DNA of 64,000 nucleotides from Devosia submarina (GCF_003056345.1 NZ_PYWB01000005.1:124001-188000), one strand, 5' to 3'. Numbered from the stretch's first letter, positions 30,104 through 38,849 are shown. Program-made: numbers and translations. Notes: a model not told the origin generated them from the letters alone.

Positions 30104-31147
30104 ATGCGGATCCTTATTCTGGGAACCGGCGGCATGGCCAACCAACATGCCAAGCACTTTTCGGCCATCGAGGGTGTATCGGTCGTCGCGGGCGTGGACG
30201 TTGATCCAGCGCGCGTGGAAGCGTTCAACGCAACGCACAATATCGAGCGCGGCTTCGGCTCGCTCGATGCCGCGCTTGCCTGGGGCGAGTTTGACGGGGT
30301 GGCCAACGTGACTCCTGATTCCATTCACCATGCGACCACCATGGCGGCACTGCGCGCGGGCAAGCATGTGTTCTGTGAAAAGCCTCTGGCAACCGACCAC
30401 GCCAAAGCCATGGAGATGACCGAGACGGCGGAAGCTATGGGTCTGATCAACATGGTTAACCTCACCTACCGCAATGTGAGCCAGCTGCAGAAGGCGCGCG
30501 AGATCGTGCAGTCGGGGCAGGTGGGCAAGGTCAAGCATTTCGAGGCGAGCTATCTGCAGAGCTGGCTGGTGAGCAAGGCTTGGGGCGATTGGCGCACGGA
30601 ATCGCAATGGCTTTGGCGCCTGAGCAAAAAGCATGGCTCAAATGGCGTGCTGGGCGACATCGGCGTGCATATTCTCGATTTTGCCGCCTATGGCGCGGGG
30701 AGCGACTTTTCCAAGGTGTTCTGTCGGCTTCATACCTTCGAGAAGGCGGAGAATAACCGGATCGGGGAATATGAACTCGACGCCAATGACAGCTTTGCCA
30801 TGACGGCGCAGCTTGAGAATGGCGCCCTGGGCGTGATCCACGCGACGCGCTGGGCAACGGGGCACTTCAACGAGTTGCGGCTGCGGGTTTATGGCGAGCT
30901 GGGCTCGGTCGAGGTGCAGCATCGCCATGATTGGTCGCAGTTGCGCACCTGCCTCGGAGCTGATGCGGAAACCGGCACATGGACGGAGGTTCCGGTGGAT
31001 CCGGTGCCAACCAATTACATGCGCTTTGTGGAGGCCTTTCGCGCTGGAAAGAATCTGGAGCCCAGCTTCCGGCACGCCACCAATATCCAGAAAGTGCTGG
31101 ACCTGTCACTGGTAACGGATCGCGACGGGCTCGAACACGCGGTTTGA
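30104..31147 (+). CDS. thuB: ThuB, Gfo/Idh/MocA-family oxidoreductase
   Basis: 347 residues from ATG at 30104 (MRILILGTGGMANQHAKHF); a GTG 21 bases upstream is an alternative. N-terminal Rossmann fold with GTGGMA at residues 7-12 and the family motif EKPLA in HVFCEKPLATDHA. With ThuA it oxidises trehalose (and related disaccharides) to the 3-keto sugar using NAD(P). Last gene of the thu operon, ended by a clear terminator. Confidence 0.92.
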   Translation: MRILILGTGGMANQHAKHFSAIEGVSVVAGVDVDPARVEAFNATHNIERGFGSLDAALAWGEFDGVANVTPDSIHHATTMAALRAGKHVFCEKPLATDHAKAMEMTETAEAMGLINMVNLTYRNVSQLQKAREIVQSGQVGKVKHFEASYLQSWLVSKAWGDWRTESQWLWRLSKKHGSNGVLGDIGVHILDFAAYGAGSDFSKVFCRLHTFEKAENNRIGEYELDANDSFAMTAQLENGALGVIHATRWATGHFNELRLRVYGELGSVEVQHRHDWSQLRTCLGADAETGTWTEVPVDPVPTNYMRFVEAFRAGKNLEPSFRHATNIQKVLDLSLVTDRDGLEHAV

Positions 31148-31161
31148 GCCGGGTTTGAAGA

Positions 31162-31186
31162 GGCTCGAAGCAATGCGGGCCTTTTT
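31162..31186 (+). terminator. Terminator of the thu operon
   Basis: GGCTCG / CGGGCC stem (one G-T pair) with an 8-base loop and five T residues (31182-31186), starting 14 bases after the thuB stop. Confidence 0.8.
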
Positions 31187-31278
31187 GTTGCGCGACTGGC
31201 TTCGTGTTGGTGGCGCAAGACCTTGCAAGAGCCTCCTGCCGTAGCAATCTATGGCCTAGCGAAAAGGAGCGTCACGCC

Positions 31279-31533
31279 ATGGGTATCGTCTGGGCCATTA
31301 TTATCGGGTTCTTTGCGGGGCTTATTGCCAAGTGGATTACGCCGGGCAAGCACAAGCCGAGCGGATTCATCCTCACGACCGTACTGGGCATTGTTGGCTC
31401 GGTGCTCGCAACCTGGCTGGGGCAGGCGGTGGGTTGGTACGAGGCCGGTGACGGGGCGGGGTTCATTGCGTCGATTGTGGGCGCGGTCATCATCCTGCTC
31501 GCCTGGGGCCAGATGGCGAGAAGCCGGGCTTAG
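31279..31533 (+). CDS. GlsB/YeaQ/YmgE family small membrane protein
   Basis: 84 residues from ATG at 31279 after AAAAGGAGC. Three hydrophobic stretches with glycine-rich turns (IIIGFFAGLIAKWITPG, TVLGIVGSVLATWLGQ, SIVGAVIILLAWGQ) define this stress-associated inner-membrane family. Its molecular role is unknown; it is often induced by general stress. Single-gene unit; a family-1 repeat half and a terminator shared with the convergent nucleotidase follow. Confidence 0.88.
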   Translation: MGIVWAIIIGFFAGLIAKWITPGKHKPSGFILTTVLGIVGSVLATWLGQAVGWYEAGDGAGFIASIVGAVIILLAWGQMARSRA

Positions 31534-31563
31534 TTTAGCGCAGACCTCCATTTGTCCAGCCGC

Positions 31564-31592
31564 ATGGTTCGACGGGCTCACCATGAGGTCGT
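31564..31592. repeat. Interspersed repeat, family 1, half copy
   Basis: Contains GGTTCGACGGGCTCACCATG followed by AGGTC, one arm of the family. It lies between the GlsB-type gene and the convergent 5'-nucleotidase. Confidence 0.8.
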
Positions 31593-31610
31593 CTGGTGAT
31601 AGTGGATGGG

Positions 31611-31636
31611 AAAAGGGCGCCCGGTGGGCGCCCTTT
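31611..31636 (-). terminator. Terminator after the 5'-nucleotidase gene
   Basis: AAAGGGCGCCC / GGGCGCCCTTT around GGT, a perfect 11-bp stem. On the minus strand it is followed by TTTT and lies five bases after the nucleotidase stop; it can also slow plus-strand transcripts. Confidence 0.88.
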
Positions 31637-31641
31637 GTCGA

Positions 31642-33246
31642 TTACTCGATTACGGTGATACGGCCATCCGTGAAGGGCGTGTATTCGCCGCCCATGCTCG
31701 CAATATAATCGGCCAGCACTTCCTCGAGCGGCGGGCCAAAGTCGTAGGCGTTTTCGCCGCTGGCGAAAGTCTCGTAGCCGTCGCCGCCGCCGCGATTGTA
31801 GTTGTTGGTGACGATGGTGTAGGTGGCCTCTTGGTCGATAGGCTCGAAGCTGTCGCCAGAGCCGACCATGACGTCGCTGACGCGTTCACCGGCGGGCTTG
31901 GAAAGCGTGTAGGAGTATTTCAGCCCCGCCACCTGCGGGAAGCGGCCGGCGGCATTTTCCACATCGCTGACGCCGTTTTCCAGCGCTTCGATGACGTCGG
32001 CACCCGAGATCTGCACGGTTGCCAGCGTGTTGGAGAAGGGCAGGACGGTGATCACTTCGCCCTTGGTGATTTCGCCCGCGTCGATCGAAGCGCGCAGGCC
32101 ACCACCGTTCTGGATGGCAATGGTTGCGCCCTGGTCCTTGGCGCGGGCCAGCATGGCTTCGGCAACGAGATTGCCCATCTGGCATTCCACGGCGCGGCAG
32201 GTTTCGCGCGAACCGTCGATTGCAGCCGTGGTGGTGCCGATCACTTCACCCATGGCCTCTTCGATAGGGGCAGCAAGTTCAGCGAGTTGGCCCTTGAAGC
32301 CTTCGTTGCCCTCGACGGAGGCGTCGATCAGGAAGGGTTCGCCTTCCGCCGATGTCACCACGCCATTGTCGTCCCAGGTGATGGCGATATCGCCGAGATA
32401 TTTGCCATATTGATTGGCCTGGACCACGGGCACTTCAATTCCATCGGGATTGGTGACCATGGTGGGATAGGGGCCGGCGGCGCCTTCTGCTGTGTTGGAA
32501 AGCAGAGTGTGGCTATGGCCACCCACGATCACGTCAACGAGCGGCAGCGCCGCGGCGACTTCCAGATCCACCGTGTAGCCAATGTGGGAAAGGAGGATGA
32601 TCTTGTTGACGCCAGCGGCCTCGAGCGCTTCGGAGGCGCCGCGCACATATTGAATCACATCGGTGAATTCCACATGGGGGCCCGGCGAGGCGATGTCAGG
32701 CGTATCCTCGGTGGTGGCGCCGATAATGCCGATCTTTTCGCCGCCGACTTCCACCACGATGGAGCCCTTGATCTTGCCCTTGAGGTTTGGATCGCGGGAG
32801 ACGTCAAAATTGCCGCCGATGATGGGGAATTCGGCCGCTTCAATGAACTTCATGAATTCTTCGGGACCGTCATCGAATTCGTGATTTCCGGTGGCGACGA
32901 CATCGAAGCCCATCTGGTTGAAGAAGTCGGAAACGACCTTGGACTTGTAGGTGGTGTAATAGAGCGAGCCCTGGAAATTGTCGCCAGCCGACAGGAGCAG
33001 GGAATTGCCCGCTTCATATTTGGCGCGCGTGTCGTCAATAATGGTTTTCAGGCGCGCAATGCCGCCGAAACACTCGCCGGCTGCATCCGTTTCGGCATCG
33101 CAATTGCTGTCGGTCCCGGTAATTGGATCGAAGCGGGAATGGAAATCATTGATGTGGAGGATGTTGAGCGTGAACTCGGCATAGGCCGCGCTCGACATCG
33201 CGGCGCAAAGCGTCAGCGCGGTGGCGCCCAGAAGAAGACTTTTCAT
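31642..33246 (-). CDS. Periplasmic 5'-nucleotidase / 2',3'-cyclic phosphodiesterase family
   Basis: 534 residues from ATG at 33246. Signal peptide 1-23 (cut after AYA), then the metallophosphatase domain with the metal motifs HINDFH (D-x-H) and GNHEFD, and a C-terminal 5'-nucleotidase substrate domain (QNGGGLRASIDAGEIT). It removes phosphate from nucleotides or UDP-sugars in the periplasm, supplying nucleosides for uptake. It could therefore feed the purine importer 20 kb away, but no direct link is visible. Single-gene unit with its own terminator. Confidence 0.92.
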   Translation of the reverse strand: MKSLLLGATALTLCAAMSSAAYAEFTLNILHINDFHSRFDPITGTDSNCDAETDAAGECFGGIARLKTIIDDTRAKYEAGNSLLLSAGDNFQGSLYYTTYKSKVVSDFFNQMGFDVVATGNHEFDDGPEEFMKFIEAAEFPIIGGNFDVSRDPNLKGKIKGSIVVEVGGEKIGIIGATTEDTPDIASPGPHVEFTDVIQYVRGASEALEAAGVNKIILLSHIGYTVDLEVAAALPLVDVIVGGHSHTLLSNTAEGAAGPYPTMVTNPDGIEVPVVQANQYGKYLGDIAITWDDNGVVTSAEGEPFLIDASVEGNEGFKGQLAELAAPIEEAMGEVIGTTTAAIDGSRETCRAVECQMGNLVAEAMLARAKDQGATIAIQNGGGLRASIDAGEITKGEVITVLPFSNTLATVQISGADVIEALENGVSDVENAAGRFPQVAGLKYSYTLSKPAGERVSDVMVGSGDSFEPIDQEATYTIVTNNYNRGGGDGYETFASGENAYDFGPPLEEVLADYIASMGGEYTPFTDGRITVIE

Positions 33247-33498
33247 CCCTTTATCCCTTGTGCTGGTCGTCTTGGTTGTTTGCGCCGCCAGGTCTTTTGA
33301 CCGGCAGCAGCCGGCAGAGAACAAGGGCAGTTAACCAGTTCTTTGTTGCAGTGAAAAGCGCCGCGTCGGGCTCTTGCCCATGCCTGGAGACGATTGATGA
33401 TCCGCGAGACGGCTTTTGGGCTTAATTGCATCGCCGGGGTTCCCTTGGCGGCACAAACGGGTAATCTCCGCCCGTTTGATTTGCGGGGGGTTTGAGCC

Positions 33499-34146
33499 TT
33501 GAAAAGTGCATTGATTGTTTATGGCGGCTGGTCGGGGCATGACCCAGAAGAATGCGCCGCCATTTATCGCCGCTGGCTGCACGAGGATGGCTTTTCTGTG
33601 CGCATGGCGACCGAAACCAGCGCATTTGCTGATCCGTCCATCCATGATCTGTCCTTGATCGTTCCGATCTTTACGATGAGCAAGATCGAAAAAGCCGAGG
33701 TCGAAAACCTCACCAAGGCGGTGGAGAACGGCGTAGGTCTTGCCGGTCACCATGGCGGCATGAGCGATGCGTTCCGCGACTCGGTGGATTACCAGTTCAT
33801 GGTGGGCGGCCAATGGGTGGCGCATCCCGGCAATATCATCGATTACACGGTCGATGTCGCTGATCCGCTCGATCCGGTCATGGCGGGGATCAAGTCGTTC
33901 CCCTATACGTCCGAGCAATATTACATGCATGTGGACCCATCCAACCATGTGCTGGCGACCACGACCTTTACCGGCGAGCATGCCTCCTGGATCAACGGCG
34001 TGAAGATGCCAGTGGTTTGGAAGCGCCAGCATGGCAAGGGGCGGGTGTTCCACTCAACGCTGGGCCACCAGGCCAAGGAATTCGAGAACCGCGAAATGGC
34101 AACGATCCTGCGCCGGGGGATCAACTGGGCCGCGCGCGACGAGTAG
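33499..34146 (+). CDS. ThuA-like domain protein
   Basis: 215 residues; start TTG at 33499 preceded by a GGGGGG stretch. It has the ThuA fold signature (VYGGWSGHDPEE, ENGVGLAGHHGGMSDAFRD, WKRQHGKGRVFHSTLGHQ) but is shorter than, and only distantly similar to, the thuA at 29160. No ThuB-like dehydrogenase is adjacent. Such stand-alone ThuA-like proteins often occur in sugar catabolic regions; the substrate is unknown. No signal peptide. Confidence 0.82.
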   Translation: MKSALIVYGGWSGHDPEECAAIYRRWLHEDGFSVRMATETSAFADPSIHDLSLIVPIFTMSKIEKAEVENLTKAVENGVGLAGHHGGMSDAFRDSVDYQFMVGGQWVAHPGNIIDYTVDVADPLDPVMAGIKSFPYTSEQYYMHVDPSNHVLATTTFTGEHASWINGVKMPVVWKRQHGKGRVFHSTLGHQAKEFENREMATILRRGINWAARDE

Positions 34147-34156
34147 CGCCGGCATG

Positions 34157-34195
34157 CTCAGCCATCACCGGCAATAATATATCGGTGATGGTGAG
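34157..34195. repeat. Hairpin downstream of the ThuA-like gene
   Basis: CTCAGCCATCACCG / CGGTGATGGTGAG with a one-base bulge and a 12-base AT-rich loop. There is no T-tract after it. It may act as a transcript end structure. Confidence 0.55.
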
Positions 34196-34207
34196 CCATT
34201 CCTGCTC

Positions 34208-34240
34208 GCGATACCGTAGCTTGGAACAGTGCGGTATCGC
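34208..34240. promoter_or_regulatory. Dyad upstream of the cytochrome b gene
   Basis: GCGATACCG-N15-CGGTATCGC, perfect 9-base arms ending 15 bases before the ATG. The arm centres are 24 bases apart, compatible with an operator; it could equally fold over the leader RNA. No regulator gene is next to it. Confidence 0.5.
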
Positions 34241-34255
34241 AGGGCGGAAGAAGCA

Positions 34256-35104
34256 ATGACGGATATCAAGAGCCTGCCGGGCAGCCAGGGGCCGCTGATC
34301 TACCGGCAGTCGATCTGGACGCGGATTACCCATTGGCTCTGGGTGATTTGCCTGTTCTTTTTGCTGCTGACGGGGCTGCAGATATTCAATGCCCACCCTG
34401 CGCTCTACCTCGGACAGGAGTCCGGGTTCGAGTACGATAATTCCATTCTTCGAATAGGCGCCTTCAACACCGATGCCGGGCCGCGCGGCAGGATCACGCT
34501 GTTTGGGCAAACATTCGACACGACGGGCGTGCTTGGGGTCAGCGGGCCTAAGGAGCGCCCGGTGTTCACCGCCTTTCCAGGCGCGCTCACGATCCCGGGA
34601 TACCGCGACTTAGCAACCGGGCGGGTGGTCCACTTCTTTTTTGCCTGGGTGTTTGTGGGGACCATGCTGGTGTGGTTCGTGGCAAGCCTGGTCAATGGGC
34701 ATTTGCGGCGGGATGTCGTTCCGCGTCCTGCCGATCTCAAGGCGCTGCCGAGCGATATCGCGGCTCACGCGCGCTTTCGCCTCAAGCACGGGCGCAGTTA
34801 TGGACCACTGCAAAAGCTTAGCTATTTCGTGGTCTTCTTTGTTCTTTTTCCGCTGATCGTGCTGACCGGCTTGACCATGAGCCCGGGTGTAAATGCTTCG
34901 GCACCCTGGATGCTGGATCTGTTTGGCGGTCGGCAAACGGCGCGGACGATCCACTTCATCGTCATGCTGCTGTTGGTCGCTTTCTTTGTCGTCCACGTTC
35001 TCATGGTGATTGCCGCCGGGCCGATCAACGAGCTGCGTTCCATGATCACCGGCTGGTATCGGGCGAGCCCGGGAACGCCGACCGGAGAGGGAGACAAGCC
35101 ATGA
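34256..35104 (+). CDS. Cytochrome b561-type membrane subunit of a molybdoenzyme
   Basis: 282 residues, ATG at 34256. Four membrane segments carrying histidines suited to bind two b hemes: RITHWLWVICLFFLLLTG near residue 27, VVHFFFAWVFVG near 128, the third near 195-215, and TIHFIVMLLLVAFFVVHVLM near 240-260. A hydrophilic stretch of about 80 residues lies between segments 1 and 2. It should carry electrons between the quinone pool and the periplasmic molybdoprotein encoded next, whose start overlaps its stop by four bases (ATGA). It resembles thiosulfate-reductase/formate-dehydrogenase cytochromes and not MsrQ. Confidence 0.85.
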   Translation: MTDIKSLPGSQGPLIYRQSIWTRITHWLWVICLFFLLLTGLQIFNAHPALYLGQESGFEYDNSILRIGAFNTDAGPRGRITLFGQTFDTTGVLGVSGPKERPVFTAFPGALTIPGYRDLATGRVVHFFFAWVFVGTMLVWFVASLVNGHLRRDVVPRPADLKALPSDIAAHARFRLKHGRSYGPLQKLSYFVVFFVLFPLIVLTGLTMSPGVNASAPWMLDLFGGRQTARTIHFIVMLLLVAFFVVHVLMVIAAGPINELRSMITGWYRASPGTPTGEGDKP

Positions 35105-35889
35105 GCAAGCTTATTACGCGTCGCAATTTTCTTCGCAGCTCAGTGGTGGCCGGGTCTGGCCTCGTTCTCGCCGGGTGTGACCAGTTCAACTTCCTGGCCG
35201 ACCAGAGCAACCCTATCCGGCAGGTGGTGGAACGGGCCAATGTGCTGACCTACCAGGCGCAGCGGGCGCTGATTGGCGAGCAGACGCTGGCGCGGGAATA
35301 TTCCGCCAGCGAGATCCGCCAGGGGCAGCGACCCAATGGCTCAACCGATCCCACTACGCCTGAATACCAGTTCCTGCGGGCGCAGGACTTCGTTCCCTAT
35401 CGCTTTACCGTCAAGGGCATGGTGGAGCGGGAAGTGAGCTTTTCGCTAGATGAACTGCGCAATATGCCAGCGCGCTCCCAGATCACTCGCCACGATTGCG
35501 TGGAAGGGTGGAGCTGCATCGCCAAATGGACGGGCACGCCTTTGGGGCCGATCCTTGACATGGCCAGGGTGAAGCCGGGTGCGCGCTATGCTGTCTACCA
35601 TTGCTTCGACAATATCCAGCGCACGATATCGGGCGACATCCTGTATTATACCAGCTCGGATCTGGTGGATGCCTATCACCCCCAGTCCATCCTGAGCTAT
35701 GGGCTCAATGACCAGCCGCTGCCGGTCGCCAATGGAGCGCCGGTCCGGCTGCGGATCGAGCGGGCGCTGGGGTATAAACAGCCCAAATATCTTCATACGG
35801 TGGAATTGGTGGATAGCCTTGAGGGGTTCGGCCGCGGCAGGGGCGGGTATTGGGAAGATACGGGTTATGACTGGTATGGGGGGATTTGA
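35101..35889 (+). CDS. Tat-exported molybdopterin oxidoreductase (sulfite-oxidase/YedY fold)
   Basis: 262 residues. The N-terminus has a twin-arginine signal (TRRNFLRSSV) followed by a lipobox LAGC, so it is likely a Tat-translocated lipoprotein. The sulfite-oxidase-type Mo domain follows; the cysteine that ligates molybdenum is in HDCVEGWSC. Electrons would pass to or from the cytochrome b encoded just upstream (overlapping genes). MsrP/YedY methionine-sulfoxide reductases are the closest known function, but those are soluble and pair with MsrQ, so the substrate here is open. Confidence 0.87.
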   Translation: MSKLITRRNFLRSSVVAGSGLVLAGCDQFNFLADQSNPIRQVVERANVLTYQAQRALIGEQTLAREYSASEIRQGQRPNGSTDPTTPEYQFLRAQDFVPYRFTVKGMVEREVSFSLDELRNMPARSQITRHDCVEGWSCIAKWTGTPLGPILDMARVKPGARYAVYHCFDNIQRTISGDILYYTSSDLVDAYHPQSILSYGLNDQPLPVANGAPVRLRIERALGYKQPKYLHTVELVDSLEGFGRGRGGYWEDTGYDWYGGI

Positions 35890-35921
35890 CGGCTGAGCTA
35901 GCTATTGCGTTCCAGCCATAG

Positions 35922-36009
35922 GTCATCAACCTCGGGCTTGACCCCAGAGGTCTCCACTTTCAACCAGCGCTGTTAAGTGCAGAGCCCTCGGGTCAAGCCC
36001 AAGGGTGAC
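35922..36009. repeat. Interspersed repeat, family 2, copy 1
   Basis: Arms CCTCGGGCTTGACCC (from 35930) and GGGTCAAGCCCAAGGGTGAC (to about 36009), inverted, about 50 bases apart. The copy starts 33 bases after the molybdoenzyme stop. Confidence 0.8.
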
Positions 36010-36357
36010 GTCTTGTGGTTGGTGACAGATGCATCCCCCTCATGCACTCGGCCTTCCGGATTTACCTTGCAAAACTGCCGAAGCTCGCCCACATAGGGGC
36101 ATCGTCACCGGCGCATGGACCTTTTGGGGATCCGCTGGCGCCAGGACTTTGGTGACGGACTTCTCTTCTTATCCCAAGCGGTGAGCGGCGAAGTCAGCCT
36201 GGAAACTGTTGTCCAGGTTCAAGCCAGCACCCGCGCGATATCCCTTTTATCGCCCGATTGCACCTGTTGATGCGCTCGCCCGCGTTTGGGTCGGCGTCAT
36301 GCGCGCTGCATCGTCCTGCGCGCGTCGCAGCGCCTTTGGGCGCAGAAAGAACTGAAC
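36010..36357. other. Leader region upstream of the RNA helicase
   Basis: About 350 bases with no convincing gene. It probably holds the helicase promoter and a long 5' leader, a common feature of cold-inducible helicase genes, but I could not find a credible -35/-10 pair at normal spacing. Confidence 0.4.
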
Positions 36358-37902
36358 TTGAACAATTTTATCTCTCTTGGTCTTCCCTCTGTCCTTACCG
36401 ACAGCCTCACCGCTGGCGGGTTCACCGAGCCCACCAAGATTCAGTCGCAGGCTATTCCAAAGCTGATGGAAGGTCGCGATATGATGGGCATTGCCCAGAC
36501 CGGCTCGGGCAAGACCGCAGCCTTTGGCCTGCCGATCCTGGCCGGCATTCTGGGCCTCACCGGTCGTCCCCGGCCGCTGACCACGCGGGCGCTGATTTTG
36601 GCGCCTACGCGCGAACTGGCCGTGCAGATCGACGAAGCCATTCGCAAATTTGCCGGCTCCAAGATGAAGCTCGATACGGTCCTGCTCCTGGGCGGCGTCT
36701 CGCGCTATCATCAGGTCAAAAAGCTTGAGCGTGGCGTCGACATCACTGTCGCAACGCCCGGCCGTCTCAAGGATCTGATGGACGACGGCAAGATCCGCCT
36801 CAACGAAACGCGCTGGCTCGTGCTCGATGAAGCGGACCGCATGCTCGACATGGGCTTTATTGCTCCGGTGCGTGCCATTGCCAAGGCAATCGGCTTCAAG
36901 CGCCAGACCATGATGTTCTCGGCTACGATGGCGCCTGAAGTCGCTGATCTCGCCAAAAGCCTTCTTAACGAGCCCGTGCGCGTGGATGCGTCCGTCGCTG
37001 GTTCCACCGTGGTCAAGATCGACCAGCGCGTGATCCTGTCGGGCGCGAAGGCCAAGCGCGGCGTGCTCAATGAATTGCTGGCCAGCGAAACCGAAAAGAT
37101 GGAGCGCGTGATCATCTTTGCGCGCACCAAGCACGGTGCCGATCGCGTTGCCAAGAACCTCGAGATCGACGGCCACAAGGCTGCTGCTATCCACGGCAAC
37201 AAGTCGCAGAATGCGCGTCAGGCGGCGCTCAAGGGCTTTGCCACGGGCGATGTGCGGATCCTGGTGGCTACCGATATTGCGGCGCGCGGCATCGACGTGC
37301 CCGGCATCACCCATGTGGTGAACTATGAACTGCCGGACGATCCGGAAAACTATGTGCATCGTATCGGCCGAACCGGCCGTAACGGCGCTTCGGGCTTTGC
37401 CATTACGCTGTGCGATGGCACGGAGCGTGGCAAGCTGCGCGATGTGGAACGGCTGATCCGGCGCACCCTCCCAGTGTCGGGCGATCTGCACCTAGCCAAC
37501 GACACGGGCGTGGTTGAAGCGCCGCGCTCGGCTTACAAGAAGTCCGGCAATGGCCGCCCAGGCCCGCGCTCGGCCAAGAATCCGCGCACGCAAGTTGATC
37601 GTCGCTCGCCTGCCGAGCGCCGACCTTTTGCAGAGTTCGGCAAGGAAGGCGCGCCCAAGAGCCAGCCGCACCATCAGCCATCGGATGCGCCACGCACGCG
37701 TCCAGCTGCTGAAGGGCGGACCCGTCCGGAAGGTCAGGCCCCGCGCGGCGTTCGCCGGGATCTGGAAACCGGTAAGCCCATGGCGCCCAAGGTCGCTGAC
37801 GGCGCAGGCAAGCCCAAGCAGCGCTGGGGCAAGGCGCAAAAGGATGCGTTGCGCACCGGCGGGCGGTCCAATGCCGATCGGCAGCGCGGTCGCGTAGCCT
37901 AG
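36358..37902 (+). CDS. rhlE: DEAD-box ATP-dependent RNA helicase, RhlE type
   Basis: 514 residues from TTG at 36358 (reads MNNFISLGLP); an in-frame start further up at 36286 is possible but adds a basic tail unlike the family. Helicase motifs in order: Q-motif IQSQAIP, I AQTGSGKT, Ia PTRELAVQ, Ib TPGRL, II DEAD, III SAT, V ATDIAARGID, VI HRIGRTGR. A basic, low-complexity C-terminal tail of about 120 residues (R, K, P and A-rich) likely binds RNA. It unwinds RNA during ribosome assembly or decay, often in the cold. A terminator follows the stop. Confidence 0.92.
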   Translation: MNNFISLGLPSVLTDSLTAGGFTEPTKIQSQAIPKLMEGRDMMGIAQTGSGKTAAFGLPILAGILGLTGRPRPLTTRALILAPTRELAVQIDEAIRKFAGSKMKLDTVLLLGGVSRYHQVKKLERGVDITVATPGRLKDLMDDGKIRLNETRWLVLDEADRMLDMGFIAPVRAIAKAIGFKRQTMMFSATMAPEVADLAKSLLNEPVRVDASVAGSTVVKIDQRVILSGAKAKRGVLNELLASETEKMERVIIFARTKHGADRVAKNLEIDGHKAAAIHGNKSQNARQAALKGFATGDVRILVATDIAARGIDVPGITHVVNYELPDDPENYVHRIGRTGRNGASGFAITLCDGTERGKLRDVERLIRRTLPVSGDLHLANDTGVVEAPRSAYKKSGNGRPGPRSAKNPRTQVDRRSPAERRPFAEFGKEGAPKSQPHHQPSDAPRTRPAAEGRTRPEGQAPRGVRRDLETGKPMAPKVADGAGKPKQRWGKAQKDALRTGGRSNADRQRGRVA

Positions 37903-37921
37903 GCCTTGTTTGCACGATAAG

Positions 37922-37950
37922 AAAAAGGCGGCCCTGGTGGCCGCCTTTTT
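37922..37950 (+). terminator. Terminator after rhlE
   Basis: AAAAAGGCGGCC / GGCCGCCTTTTT with a CTGGT loop; perfect 12-bp stem with a five-T tail. It lies only 14 bases before the next start codon. Confidence 0.92.
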
Positions 37951-37964
37951 GTTTGGGGGAGTGC

Positions 37965-38849
37965 ATGGCATCTATCGCGATCATCGGACCGGGAGCGCTG
38001 GGCGGCACGATCGCGGCGTGGTTGGCGCAAAATCCCGGCCATGACATCACGCTTTGCGTACGTACGCCGTTTCAATCCTTGCGTGTGCAAACGCCTGTTG
38101 GCGAGCTGACTGCAATTCCTGCGATCGCCACGTCGGCAAACGCAGTGCAGGCAGTGGACTGGGTCATTGTCGCCACCAAAACCTATGATGTGCCCTCCCT
38201 TGAGCCCTGGTTGCAGGCACTTGTGGGTGCCCAAACCCGCGTCGCTGTCTTGCAGAACGGGGTGGAGCATGTGGCGCGCTTTGCTAGCCTCTTGCCCGAG
38301 GCGGTGATCGTGCCGGCCATTGCGGATATTCCCGCTTCACGCCTGGCACCGGGAGAGATGGTTCAGCAGCGGCTAGGCTGGATCGTGGTGCCGGAAGGGC
38401 AGAATGGCGCTGATTTCGTAGCGCTCTTCACCCATTGCCCCGTCGATGTTTCTGCCGTCCGGGACTGGACAACGCGAGCCTGGCGCAAGCTGTGCCTTAA
38501 CTGCGCAGGGGCGGTTTCCACCCTGCTGATGCGGTCGACGGGGCCAGTCTGGTCGGCGGAGATCGAGGCGATGGTGCGGGGTCTTGTTACCGAATGCGTT
38601 CATGTGGGGCGCGCAGAGGGAGCCTATCTCGATGACGCCATCGTGGAGGCGGTGGTAGAGGGTGCTCGAAAGGCACCGGAAGGCGCGGGTAATTCCATGT
38701 ATGCCGATCGATTGGCCGGCCGCTCCATGGAACTTGATGCTCGCAACGGGGTCATTGTGCGCCTGGGCCAAAAGCACGCAATTCCCACCCCCACCAATGC
38801 GCTAGTGGTTGCCTTGCTTTCGGGGGCGGGCAGCCCCTGGATCAGCTAG
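37965..38849 (+). CDS. 2-Dehydropantoate 2-reductase family protein
   Basis: 294 residues from ATG at 37965, four bases after GGGGGA. N-terminal Rossmann motif GPGALGGT (residues 8-15) and the ketopantoate-reductase pattern KLCLNCAGAVSTLL in the C-terminal half. It reduces a 2-keto acid with NADPH; true PanE makes pantoate for coenzyme A, but many family members act on other substrates, so panE is not assigned. Its TAG stop and the stop of convergent otsA share the same CTAG. Confidence 0.82.
   Translation: MASIAIIGPGALGGTIAAWLAQNPGHDITLCVRTPFQSLRVQTPVGELTAIPAIATSANAVQAVDWVIVATKTYDVPSLEPWLQALVGAQTRVAVLQNGVEHVARFASLLPEAVIVPAIADIPASRLAPGEMVQQRLGWIVVPEGQNGADFVALFTHCPVDVSAVRDWTTRAWRKLCLNCAGAVSTLLMRSTGPVWSAEIEAMVRGLVTECVHVGRAEGAYLDDAIVEAVVEGARKAPEGAGNSMYADRLAGRSMELDARNGVIVRLGQKHAIPTPTNALVVALLSGAGSPWIS

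Noticed and set aside
31606..33300. Plus-strand open frame of 564 codons opposite the 5'-nucleotidase
   Set aside because: Exact antisense of a well-conserved gene with signal peptide and metal motifs; the product has only His/Gly/Asp-rich shadow composition.
34217..34255. Extracytoplasmic sigma-factor promoter (GGAAC) before the cytochrome b gene
   Set aside because: GGAAC is present but no GTT or CGTT lies at the required spacing.
36286..36357. Upstream start for the helicase
   Set aside because: The added residues are basic and unlike the family; the TTG at 36358 gives the usual N-terminus.
37965..38849. Naming the ketopantoate-reductase-like gene panE
   Set aside because: The family includes many paralogues and there are no other pantothenate genes nearby.
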